A stretch of 64,000 nt of DNA from CAMAVH01 sp036500145 (GTDB lineage: Bacteria; Pseudomonadota; Alphaproteobacteria; SMXQ01): positions 1-64,000 of the forward strand of contig DASYCO010000065.1 of NCBI GenBank assembly GCA_036500145.1, given 5' to 3'. Numbering within the stretch: the first letter of the stretch is position 1; every line of letters starts with the position of its first letter. A program made the position numbers and the translations under genes. Below are positions 55,135-62,947 of this stretch, in pieces. Below the pieces are notes generated by a model. It was not told the DNA's origin. It did no database searches and worked only from the letters and a program-made list of their open reading frames with translations.

Positions 55135-56945
55135 CCATCCGTCTGCTTCCGGGGGGCCTCGTCAATCGCATCGCCGCCGGCGAGGTGATCGAGAGGCCGG
55201 CCGCCTGCGTCAAGGAGCTGGTCGAGAACGCCATCGACGCGGGCGCCACCCGCATCGAGGTCGAGCTGCGCGACGGCGGCCTCAGCTTCATCGCCGTCGC
55301 CGACGACGGCCAGGGCATGACCGCCGACGAGCTCACCCTCGCGGTCGAGCGCCACGCCACTTCCAAGCTGCCCGACGACGACCTCGTCGACATCCGCACC
55401 CTCGGCTTTCGCGGCGAGGCGCTGCCTTCCATCGGCGCCGTCAGCCGTCTCGCCATCGCCTCGCGCAAGCCCAAGGCTGACAGCGCCTGGCAGATCACGG
55501 TCGAGGCCGGCGTCAAGTCCGCGCCGCAGCCGGCGGCGCTGGCGCGCGGCACCCGCGTCGAGGTGCGCGACCTGTTCTTCGCCACCCCGGCACGCCTCAA
55601 GTTCATGAAGGCGACGCGCACCGAGCAGGGCCATGTGCTCGATTCGGTGACGCGCCTCGCCATGGCCCATCCCGACGTCTCCTTCGTCGTCGTCAGCGAC
55701 GGCGAGCGGAAATTGTCGCTGGAGGCCGAGAGCGGCGACCTGTTCGAAGCCCGCCTGGCGCGGCTCGCCGCCGTCATGGGCCGCGACTTCGGCGACAACG
55801 CGCTCGCCATCGACGCCGACCGCGAAGGCCTGAAGCTGACCGGCTACGCCGCGCTGCCGACCTATTCGCGCGGCACGGCGCAGCATCAGTATCTCTTCGT
55901 AAATGGCCGCCCGGTGCGCGACCGCCTGCTGCAGGGCGCCGTGCGCGGCGCCTACATGGACTTCCTGGCGCGCGACCGCCATCCGGTCGTGGCGCTGTTC
56001 CTCGAAGCGCCGGCCGAGGCGGTCGACGTCAACGTCCATCCCGCCAAGACCGAGGTGCGTTTTCGCGACGCCGGCCTGGTGCGCGGCCTCATCGTCGGCG
56101 CGCTCAAGCACGGCCTGGCCGAGCAGGGTCACCGCGCCTCCACCACCGTGTCGGACGCGGCGCTCGGCGCCTTCCGGCCCGGAACCGGCGCGCCCTTGCA
56201 TTACGGCCGGCCCGGCGGCGGCTGGTCGTCCCCGCGTCTGCCGTCGGGCGTCGCCGAGGCGATGGCCGCCTGGCAGGCGCCGCTCGCCGGCACCGAGGCC
56301 CTGCCCATGCAGGCCGCCCCCATGGCGCGCGCCGAGGACGGCGCCTTCGCGGAAGACGCCTTGGACTATCCGCTCGGCGTGGCGCGCGGCCAGCTGCACG
56401 AGACCTACATCGTGTCGCAGACGCGCGACGGCCTCGTCATCGTCGACCAGCATGCGGCGCATGAGCGCCTCGTCTACGAGCGCATGAAGAACGCGCTGTC
56501 GGCCAAGGGCGTCGCGCGCCAGATGCTGCTGATCCCCGAAGTGGTCGAGCTCGACGAACGCTCGGCGGCGCGCCTGTTGGCGCGCGCCGACGAACTGGCG
56601 GAGCTGGGACTGTCGATCGAGGCCTTCGGCAAGGGCGCGCTGGTCGTGCGCGAGACGCCGGCCCTGCTCGGCGAGATGAACGTGCAGGCCTTGCTGCGCG
56701 ACCTGGCCGACGAGCTGGCCGAGATGGACCAGGCGCTCAGCCTGAAGGAACGCCTGGAAGACGTCTGCGGCACGCTCGCCTGCCATTCCAGCGTGCGCGC
56801 CGGCCGCCGGCTCAACGCCGCCGAGATGAACGCGCTGCTGCGCGAAATGGAAGCGACGCCCAATTCGGGTCAGTGCAACCACGGCCGCCCGACCTACGTC
56901 GAGCTGAAGCTCGCCGACGTCGAGAAGCTGTTCGGAAGGCGATAA
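55131..56945 (+). CDS. mutL: DNA mismatch repair protein MutL
   Basis: 604-aa mismatch-repair ATPase that links MutS to downstream nicking and excision. The GHKL ATPase motifs are present: KELVENAIDAGATRIEVELR (motif I), DDGQGM (motif II) and GFRGEALPSIGAV (motif III). A Pro/Ala-rich linker (about 355-420) joins it to the C-terminal dimerisation domain. That domain contains DQHAAHERLVYE, the DQHA(X)2E(X)4E endonuclease motif, and CNHGRPT. The GTG start at 55131 overlaps the pgi stop. Confidence 0.98.
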   Translation: MTIRLLPGGLVNRIAAGEVIERPAACVKELVENAIDAGATRIEVELRDGGLSFIAVADDGQGMTADELTLAVERHATSKLPDDDLVDIRTLGFRGEALPSIGAVSRLAIASRKPKADSAWQITVEAGVKSAPQPAALARGTRVEVRDLFFATPARLKFMKATRTEQGHVLDSVTRLAMAHPDVSFVVVSDGERKLSLEAESGDLFEARLARLAAVMGRDFGDNALAIDADREGLKLTGYAALPTYSRGTAQHQYLFVNGRPVRDRLLQGAVRGAYMDFLARDRHPVVALFLEAPAEAVDVNVHPAKTEVRFRDAGLVRGLIVGALKHGLAEQGHRASTTVSDAALGAFRPGTGAPLHYGRPGGGWSSPRLPSGVAEAMAAWQAPLAGTEALPMQAAPMARAEDGAFAEDALDYPLGVARGQLHETYIVSQTRDGLVIVDQHAAHERLVYERMKNALSAKGVARQMLLIPEVVELDERSAARLLARADELAELGLSIEAFGKGALVVRETPALLGEMNVQALLRDLADELAEMDQALSLKERLEDVCGTLACHSSVRAGRRLNAAEMNALLREMEATPNSGQCNHGRPTYVELKLADVEKLFGRR

Positions 56946-56956
56946 GCGCTTCCGTT

Positions 56957-57045
56957 CGTCATGGCCGCACTTGTTGCGGCCATCCAAGACTTTCTCTTGA
57001 AGAGTTCGCAAGGCGTGGATGCCCGGGCCAAGCCCGGGCATGACG
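56957..57045. repeat. Palindromic intergenic repeat, copy A
   Basis: 89-bp element bounded by the inverted CGTCATG and CATGACG. The left hairpin is ATGGCCGC-N7-GCGGCCAT (56961-56983); the right hairpin centres on GCCCGGGCCAAGCCCGGGC (57021-57039). It lies between the convergent ends of mutL and rsmD. A second copy is at 61315-61403. It resembles the REP-like repeats that are common in alphaproteobacterial genomes. Confidence 0.85.
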
Positions 57046-57056
57046 TTTATGGGATT

Positions 57057-57623
57057 TTATGAGCCCAGTCGCAGGAACATGAACTTCGCCGGGCCGTAGA
57101 CCCGCTCGTCGAGCAGAGCGAAGCCTTCGGGCGCCGCGAATGCTTCCTTCGACGCCACTTCCACGATGACCAGCGTTTCGCCGTCGATCCAGGCGCCTTG
57201 TGCCAGCGCGGCGAGGGCGGGGGCGGCGAGCGACTTGCCGTAGGGCGGGTCGAGGAAGACGAGCCCGCAAGGCGCATCGGCTGGCGGCGGGCGGGTGGCG
57301 TCGGCGGCGAGGATGCGGCACTGGGGCGTTTCGCCGAGCATCGCGGCGTTGGCGCGCTGAGCCGCCTGGGCGGCTTTCGCATTGTCCATCAGCGTCGCGA
57401 AGGCGGCGCTGCGCGACAGCGCCTCGAAGCCGAAGGCGCCGCTGCCGGCGAAGGCTTCGAGCACGCGGGCATTCGGCAGCAGGCTTTCGCCGGTGTCGGA
57501 GAACTTGCCGTGCTCGAGGATGTCGAACAAGCTCTGGCGCGCGCGGCCGAGCGTCGGGCGCGTGCCGTCGCCGGCGGGCGCCTGCAGCTCGCGGCCACGA
57601 TGCTTACCGGCGACGATCCGCAT
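57057..57623 (-). CDS. rsmD: 16S rRNA (guanine966-N2)-methyltransferase
   Basis: 188-aa RsmD-type methyltransferase acting on the 30S subunit. It begins MRIVAGKHRGRELQAPAGDG, a near-invariant N-terminus. The SAM motif is LEAFAGSGAFGFEALSR and the catalytic motif is LVFLDPPYG. The ATG at 57623 overlaps the 3' end of the pseudouridine synthase gene by 20 nt, so the two are co-transcribed. The longer open frame upstream is a shadow of that gene. Confidence 0.96.
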   Translation of the reverse strand: MRIVAGKHRGRELQAPAGDGTRPTLGRARQSLFDILEHGKFSDTGESLLPNARVLEAFAGSGAFGFEALSRSAAFATLMDNAKAAQAAQRANAAMLGETPQCRILAADATRPPPADAPCGLVFLDPPYGKSLAAPALAALAQGAWIDGETLVIVEVASKEAFAAPEGFALLDERVYGPAKFMFLRLGS

Positions 57624-58746
57624 TGGGCTTCTTTGCGGCGGGCTTCCGGGCGGCGGGCTTGCCGCCTGCCGGCTTCGGCGCGGCAAAAGGCTTCGCGGCG
57701 GGTCTCGCGCTTGCCGGCTTCGCGGCGGCCGGCTTCGCGGGGCGCGCGCTCCCGGCGTAGGGCTGGCCGCTCTGGGACTTCTTCTTGCTTGCGGGCTTAG
57801 CCCCTGCGGGCCTGTCCGCCGCGGCATAGGCAGGCTTGCCCATATGGGTTTTGCCTGCGGGGGCCTTGCCGGCGCGCTTGGCCAGATTCGGCTGCTCGAC
57901 GCGGTAGGGGCGGGGCTTGGGCGCGTCGCTCGCCGGCGTGGCTGCCGGCGCCGCGGCGGCGGGCGCGCCGCGCTGCTGGCCTTCGCGCGGCAGCTGCACG
58001 GCCTTGCGGTCGAGGCCGAGCTGGTCGGCCAGGGTCCGGCCGGGCACTTCCTCGACTTCGCCCACTTCGAGGCGGCCGAGCTGGAAGGGGCCGTAGGCGA
58101 CGCGGATCAGGCGGCTGACGCTCAGGCCGACGGCTTCCAGCACCTTGCGGATCTCGCGGTTCTTGCCTTCGCTCAGCGTCATCGTCAGCCAGACGTTGCC
58201 GCCCTGCTGGCGGTCGACCTGCGTCTCGATGGCGCCGTAGCGCACGCCCTCCACCGTCATGCCGTGCCCCATCTTCTCGATCTGGTCGGGCGTGAGGGTG
58301 CCGAAGGCGCGCACGCGGTAGCGCCGCGCCCAGCCGGTTTCCGGCAGTTCGAGCTTGCGGGCGACGCCGCCGTCGTTGGTCAGCAGCAGCAGGCCTTCCG
58401 AATTGTAGTCGAGGCGGCCGACCGAGATGACGCGCGGCAGGTGCTTCGGCAGCTCGTCGTAGATCGTGGCGCGGCCCTGTGGGTCGCGGTTGGTCGTCAG
58501 CAGCCCGCGCGGCTTGTGGTAGCGCCACATGCGCGTGCGCTCGGGCTTGTCGATCAGCTTGCCGTCGACGGTGATCAGCATGTCGTCGGTCACCAGGGTG
58601 GCCGGCGTGATGATGACCTTGTTGTCGACCTTCACGCGGCCCTCGAGCACCATCACCTCGGCCTCGCGGCGCGAGCAGACGCCCGCGCGCGCCATGCGCT
58701 TGGCGATGCGTTCGCCCTTTTCGCCGTCTTTGCTGTCTTCGGCCAT
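57604..58746 (-). CDS. rluB: RluB-like 23S rRNA pseudouridine synthase with K/A/P-rich tail
   Basis: 380-aa RsuA/RluB-family enzyme. An S4 RNA-binding domain (about 12-70, KRMARAGVCSRREAEVMVLE) is followed by the synthase domain with catalytic Asp113 in GRLDYNSEGLLLLTNDG. The last 120 residues are a low-complexity Lys/Ala/Pro tail (from about 255), expected to be disordered and RNA-binding. The RluB branch is likely, but RluE/F-like activity is not excluded. The start overlaps the stop of the upstream amidotransferase by 1 nt and the end overlaps rsmD. Confidence 0.9.
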   Translation of the reverse strand: MAEDSKDGEKGERIAKRMARAGVCSRREAEVMVLEGRVKVDNKVIITPATLVTDDMLITVDGKLIDKPERTRMWRYHKPRGLLTTNRDPQGRATIYDELPKHLPRVISVGRLDYNSEGLLLLTNDGGVARKLELPETGWARRYRVRAFGTLTPDQIEKMGHGMTVEGVRYGAIETQVDRQQGGNVWLTMTLSEGKNREIRKVLEAVGLSVSRLIRVAYGPFQLGRLEVGEVEEVPGRTLADQLGLDRKAVQLPREGQQRGAPAAAAPAATPASDAPKPRPYRVEQPNLAKRAGKAPAGKTHMGKPAYAAADRPAGAKPASKKKSQSGQPYAGSARPAKPAAAKPASARPAAKPFAAPKPAGGKPAARKPAAKKPNADRRR

Positions 58747-59504
58747 TACTTGCTCGCTGCGATCAGCGCGCGGAAGATCGCCGCGTCGCCGTCGCTCAAG
58801 GTGAATTCGGGGTGCCATTCCACGCCAATGCAGAAGCGCTGGCGCGGGTCTTCGATGCCTTCGATGACGCCGTCGGGCGCCAGCGCGTTGACCACCACGC
58901 CGTCGCCGACCGTCTTGACCGCCTGGTGGTGGGCGGAATTGACCGCCAGCCTGTCGGTGCCGACGATGCGGCGCAGCTGCGTGCCGGGCGTGATGGAAAT
59001 CTCGTGGCCCGGCTCGTCGCGCGGATTGGGCTGCTCGTGCGCCAGCGGGTTCTTCACCTCGTCGGGGATGTGCTGGATCAGCGTGCCGCCGAGCACCACG
59101 TTGAGCAGCTGCTCGCCGCCGCAGATGCCGAGGATCGGCATGTCGCGCTCCAGCGCGCCGCGCGTCACCGCCAGCTCGAAGGCCGTCCGCTTGTCCTTGG
59201 TGATCACGGTGGCGTGGCGCGACTGCGCGCCGAACAGCGCCGGGTCGACGTCGAAGGCGCCGCCGGTGACGATCAGCGCGTCGATGCGGTCGAGGTAGGC
59301 GGCGGCCAGGTCGGCCTCGTGCGGCAGCATCAGCGGCAGGCCGCCGGCGGCGCTCACGGCGCTCGCGTAGTTCTCGCGCACGGCGTACCACGGAAACTTG
59401 GAATAGCCGCCGGGCTTCTCGGCATCCAGGGTGATGCCGACGACCGGAATGTCTTTCGGGGCCAGAATGTCTTTCGGGGAGAGGGTTTTGCGGCTTTCGC
59501 TCAT
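58746..59504 (-). CDS. Class I glutamine amidotransferase-like hydrolase (PuuD/gamma-glutamyl-GABA hydrolase family)
   Basis: 252-aa peptidase C26 family protein. The triad is Cys128 in GICGGEQLL, His231 and Glu233 in VEWHPEF. Members split gamma-glutamyl bonds, for example gamma-glutamyl-GABA in putrescine use; the natural substrate here is not certain. The start is unclear: ATGs at 59504, 59516 and 59525 are in frame and none has a strong SD. It is the first gene of the minus-strand unit with rluB and rsmD. A 13-bp palindrome lies in the divergent promoter region shared with tadA. Confidence 0.9.
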   Translation of the reverse strand: MSESRKTLSPKDILAPKDIPVVGITLDAEKPGGYSKFPWYAVRENYASAVSAAGGLPLMLPHEADLAAAYLDRIDALIVTGGAFDVDPALFGAQSRHATVITKDKRTAFELAVTRGALERDMPILGICGGEQLLNVVLGGTLIQHIPDEVKNPLAHEQPNPRDEPGHEISITPGTQLRRIVGTDRLAVNSAHHQAVKTVGDGVVVNALAPDGVIEGIEDPRQRFCIGVEWHPEFTLSDGDAAIFRALIAASK

Positions 59505-59530
59505 GGCGCGCAGCATAGGGCGCATGACTC

Positions 59531-59568
59531 AGTGGATCAACTCGGCGGATCAACGGAGTTGATCCACT
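59531..59568. promoter_or_regulatory. 13-bp perfect palindrome in the divergent tadA/amidotransferase promoter
   Basis: AGTGGATCAACTC (59531-59543) and GAGTTGATCCACT (59556-59568) form a perfect inverted repeat with a 12-nt spacer. The core GGATCAA also recurs at 59547-59553 and 59573-59579. The density of repeats suggests a multi-site operator, though a hairpin in the RNA is an alternative. Confidence 0.5.
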
Positions 59569-59628
59569 CGGGGGATCAAAGGGAATGGGCGGCTTGACCC
59601 CCTGTCGGGAGCGCGTCAAGGTGCCGCC

Positions 59629-60135
59629 ATGCTGCCCACGAATCCAATTATGCCCAATCCCTACATGCTGCGCGCGCTGCAGGAAGCCGAGGCCGCCGCG
59701 CTGCGCGGCGAGGTGCCGGTCGGCGCCGTCGTCGTCGACCCCGACAGCGGCGAGATCCTGGCCGCCTGCGGCAACCGCACCGAGGAATTGAACGATCCCA
59801 CAGCCCATGCCGAGATGCTGGCAATCCGCCAGGCCGCCGCCGCGCGCGGCACGACGCGCCTGATGCTCTGCGACCTCTATGTCACGCTGGAGCCTTGCGC
59901 CATGTGCGCCGGGGCCATTTCCATGGCCCGCCTGCGCCGGCTCTACTACGGCGCGGCCGATCCGAAGGGCGGCGCCGTCGACAACGGCCCGCACTTCTTC
60001 GCCCAGCCGACCTGCCATCACCGGCCGGAGGTCTACGGCGGCATCGCCGAGCGCGCCGCCGGCGAGATGCTGCGCGATTTCTTCCGCGCGCGCCGGCCCA
60101 ACGGCCTAGGCTCTAGCGACGACGGCGCTGCCTGA
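59629..60135 (+). CDS. tadA: tRNA(adenine34) deaminase
   Basis: 168-aa zinc deaminase that converts A34 of tRNA-Arg(ACG) to inosine. The zinc site is His60-Ala-Glu62 (THAEM) with Cys90 and Cys93 (EPCAMC). The TadA-type features VPVGAVVVD and AVDNGPHFF are present. The ATG at 59629 has an AGG-type SD; an ATG at 59650 would be shorter. The next gene starts 1 bp after the stop, so they are co-transcribed. Confidence 0.95.
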   Translation: MLPTNPIMPNPYMLRALQEAEAAALRGEVPVGAVVVDPDSGEILAACGNRTEELNDPTAHAEMLAIRQAAAARGTTRLMLCDLYVTLEPCAMCAGAISMARLRRLYYGAADPKGGAVDNGPHFFAQPTCHHRPEVYGGIAERAAGEMLRDFFRARRPNGLGSSDDGAA

Positions 60136-60136
60136 C

Positions 60137-61300
60137 ATGGCCGCCCCCGCTCCCGCCCCCGCCTCCGCCTCCGCCGCGCCCCGCGGCCTGCCGCCGGCCG
60201 CGCCCCAGCCGGGCGATTCGGCGCCCTGGTTCGCCGCGCGCAGCACCAACAACGCGCGCTACATGTTCCACACCGTCGCCGGCCGCTATGTGCTGCTCGG
60301 CTTCTTCGGCTCGGCGCGCCGCCCCGAGGTCGTCGAGGCGCTGCGCCAGCTGATGGCGCACCGCAGCCTGTTCGACGACGCGCAGATTTCCATGTTCGGC
60401 GTCAGCGTCGACCCGGCGGACGAGAGCGAAGGCCGCCTGCAGCAGGTGCTGCCGGGCATCCGCCATTTCTGGGACTTCGACCTTGCCGTCAGCAAGCTCT
60501 ATGGCGCGACGACGGCGGACGCGGTGCCCGGCGCGCGCCTCGCCTACCGCTCCTACTGGCTGCTGCTCGACCCCATGCTGCGCGTCGTGCGCGCGGCGGA
60601 CATCGGCAAGACGGCCGAGATGCTCGACGCGATCGCGGCGCTGCCGCCGATCCAGGCGGCGGAGGCCGTGGCGCCGGTGCTGGTGCTGCCGCGCGTGCTG
60701 GAGCCGGAGCTGTGCCGCGAGCTGATCGCGCGCTACGAGGCGGGGACGAGCCACGATTCAGGCTTCATGCGCGACGTCGACGGCATGACGCAGCTGATCA
60801 TGGACCACAGCCACAAGCGCCGCGCCGACTACCACATCGTGGACGAGCAGCTGCAGGCCGCGCTGCGCCAGCGCGTGCAGCGCCGGCTGATCCCCGAGAT
60901 CGCCAAGGCCTTCCAGTTCCATGTCACGCGCATGGAGCGCTACATCGTCTCCTGCTACGACGCCGAGACCGGCGGCCATTTCCGCGCCCATCGCGACAAC
61001 ACGACGAAGGGCACGGCGCACCGCCGCTTCGCCGTGACTATCAACCTCAACGCCGAGGACTACGAGGGCGGCGACCTGCGCTTTCCGGAATATGGCGCAC
61101 GCAGCTACCGCGCGCCGACGGGCGGCGCCGTGGTCTTCGCCTGCTCGCTGCTGCACGAGGCGCTGCCGGTGACGCGCGGCAAGCGCTACGCCTTCCTGCC
61201 GTTCCTCTACGACGACGCGGCGGCGGCGGTTCGCGACGAGAACCGCAGGTTCCTTGCCGACATGGGGCAGCCGGCCGAGGACGACGCCGGCGCGGGCTGA
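60137..61300 (+). CDS. Redoxin-like/2-oxoglutarate-Fe(II) oxygenase fusion
   Basis: 387-aa two-domain protein. The N-terminal half (about 20-170) has a peroxiredoxin/AhpC-like fold (QPGDSAPWFAARSTNNAR, VLLGFFGSARRPEVVEAL) but lacks the peroxidatic Cys at the expected place. The C-terminal half (from about 180) is a prolyl-4-hydroxylase-type oxygenase: His285-x-Asp287 (HFRAHRD), distal His340 (SLLHEALPV) and Arg350, which should bind 2-oxoglutarate. The substrate is unknown. It starts 1 bp after the tadA stop, and co-expression hints at a tRNA or translation-linked role (inference only). It begins with an Ala/Pro-rich stretch. Confidence 0.9.
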   Translation: MAAPAPAPASASAAPRGLPPAAPQPGDSAPWFAARSTNNARYMFHTVAGRYVLLGFFGSARRPEVVEALRQLMAHRSLFDDAQISMFGVSVDPADESEGRLQQVLPGIRHFWDFDLAVSKLYGATTADAVPGARLAYRSYWLLLDPMLRVVRAADIGKTAEMLDAIAALPPIQAAEAVAPVLVLPRVLEPELCRELIARYEAGTSHDSGFMRDVDGMTQLIMDHSHKRRADYHIVDEQLQAALRQRVQRRLIPEIAKAFQFHVTRMERYIVSCYDAETGGHFRAHRDNTTKGTAHRRFAVTINLNAEDYEGGDLRFPEYGARSYRAPTGGAVVFACSLLHEALPVTRGKRYAFLPFLYDDAAAAVRDENRRFLADMGQPAEDDAGAG

Positions 61301-61314
61301 GCCTTCCAGTCAAT

Positions 61315-61403
61315 CGTCATGCCCGCACTTGTTGCGGGCATCCACGCCTTGCGATGTTGGAAGCGCAAAAGGCGTGGATGGCCGGACCAAGTCCGGCCAT
61401 GAC
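61315..61403. repeat. Palindromic intergenic repeat, copy B
   Basis: About 89 bp, related to copy A. The left hairpin is ATGCCCGC-N7-GCGGGCAT (61319-61341). A middle inverted pair CCACGCCTT/AAGGCGTGG occupies 61342-61350 and 61369-61377. The right hairpin is GGCCGGACCAAGTCCGGCC (61380-61398). It lies between the convergent ends of the oxygenase gene and purD. Arm sequences differ from copy A in a compensatory way (GGCC in A, GCCC in B on the left), so the structure rather than the sequence is conserved. Confidence 0.85.
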
Positions 61404-61467
61404 ATGGCTTGGCAATGGTCGGCGAAGGCTTGGCGCGGCGGGCGCCGGTCTCGATTCGCCTTATGCC

Positions 61468-62736
61468 TTAGCGCTTGATCGCGCGCCAGCCGATGTCGCG
61501 GCGGCAGAAGCCGCCCGGCCAGTCGATCGCATCCACCGCCGCATAGGCTTTCTTCTGCGCTTCGGCGGCGCTCTTGCCGCTGGCGGTGACGGCGAGCACG
61601 CGTCCGCCGGTGGCGACGATCTTGCCGTTCTTCTCGGCGGTGCCGGCATGGAAGACCTGCACGTCGGGCAGCTTGCCGGCGGCGTCGAGGTTGCGGATCT
61701 CGGATCCTTTTTCATAGGCGCCCGGATAGCCGTTGGCGGCCATGACGACGGTGAGCGCCGTCTCGTCGCGCCAGCGCAGGTCGACGTGCGACAGCGCGCC
61801 GTCGCGCGCCGCCATCAGGGCGGGCAGCAGGTCGGACTTCAGGCGCGTCATCAGCACCTGGCATTCGGGGTCGCCGAAGCGCGTGTTGTATTCGAGCAGC
61901 TTCGGCCCGCCGGCGTCGATCATCAGCCCGGCGAACAGCACGCCCTTGAAGGGGCGGCCCATGTCGGCCATGGCGGCCACCGTCGGCTCGATGATCTCGG
62001 CCATCACGCGCGCCGCCAGGGCGTCGGTCACCACGGGGGCGGGCGAATAGGCGCCCATGCCGCCGGTGTTGGGGCCGGTGTCGCCGTCGCCGACGCGCTT
62101 GTGGTCCTGCGCCGAGGCGAAGGGCAGGGCGGTCTTGCCGTCGACCAGCGCGAAGAAGCTGGCTTCCTCGCCATTCAGGAACTCTTCGATGACGAGCGAG
62201 GCGCCGGCCTCGCCGAACGAGCCGGACAGCATCTCGCGCACGGCGGCTTCCGCGTCGGCCATGGTCTCGGCGATCACCACGCCCTTGCCGGCGGCGAGGC
62301 CGTCGGCCTTCACCACGATGGGCAGCGTCTGCTGCTTGAGGAAGGCGAGCGCCGGCTCGACGGCGGTGAAGCGGCCATAGGCGGCGGTGGGGATGCCGTA
62401 CTTGGCGCACATGTCCTTGGTGAAGCCCTTGGAGCCTTCGAGGGCCGCCGCCGCTGCGGTCGGGCCGAAGGCGGCGATGCCGGCGGCTTCCAGCCGGTCG
62501 ACGAGTCCGAGCACCAGGGGAACCTCGGGGCCGACGACGACGAAGTCGATGGCCTTGTCCTGCGCCAGCTTCACCAGCCCGTCGATGTCCTCGACAGGAA
62601 GATTGACGCATTCGGCGACCCGGGCGATGCCGGCGTTGCCCGGCGCGCAGTAGAGCTTGTCGCACAGCGCCGAGGCGGAAATCGCCCAGCAGAGCGCATG
62701 TTCGCGGCCGCCGCCGCCGATGACCAGAACCTTCAC
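61468..62736 (-). CDS. purD: Phosphoribosylamine-glycine ligase
   Basis: 422-aa GAR synthetase, the second step of de novo purine synthesis. The N-terminal motif KVLVIGGGGREHALCW is the family signature, followed by the ATP-grasp domain with VVKADGLAAGKGVVIAET and LLEYNTRFGDPECQ. The start is a GTG at 62736 with a GAAGG SD; the longer frame upstream adds unrelated residues. It is divergent from xseA across 211 bp and converges with the oxygenase gene across copy B of the repeat. Confidence 0.97.
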   Translation of the reverse strand: MKVLVIGGGGREHALCWAISASALCDKLYCAPGNAGIARVAECVNLPVEDIDGLVKLAQDKAIDFVVVGPEVPLVLGLVDRLEAAGIAAFGPTAAAAALEGSKGFTKDMCAKYGIPTAAYGRFTAVEPALAFLKQQTLPIVVKADGLAAGKGVVIAETMADAEAAVREMLSGSFGEAGASLVIEEFLNGEEASFFALVDGKTALPFASAQDHKRVGDGDTGPNTGGMGAYSPAPVVTDALAARVMAEIIEPTVAAMADMGRPFKGVLFAGLMIDAGGPKLLEYNTRFGDPECQVLMTRLKSDLLPALMAARDGALSHVDLRWRDETALTVVMAANGYPGAYEKGSEIRNLDAAGKLPDVQVFHAGTAEKNGKIVATGGRVLAVTASGKSAAEAQKKAYAAVDAIDWPGGFCRRDIGWRAIKR

Positions 62737-62947
62737 GGGAAAACCTTCACAGAAAAACCTTCGTGGAATCGCTGTCGCCGGGAGAAATGGCGCGAGAAAA
62801 CCGATGCCTGCCCTATCCGCAGGCGGGCCGTCTTGATAGCATAGGGGCACCATCGGACCAAAGATTCCCGACTAGAGATTCCCCCGAGATTCCACTGCAG
62901 AGAACGCCGGTAGACCCCCGTTGGCTTCCCATCCCCCCTTCGACGAC

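Noticed and set aside
57000..57041. Start of a minus-strand frame reading MPGLGPGIHALR
   Set aside because: This peptide is a common false start produced by the palindromic repeat copy A.
58747..60021. Upstream continuation of the RluB-like frame to 805 codons
   Set aside because: It overlaps the amidotransferase and tadA genes and has no homologous motifs; RluB starts at 58746.
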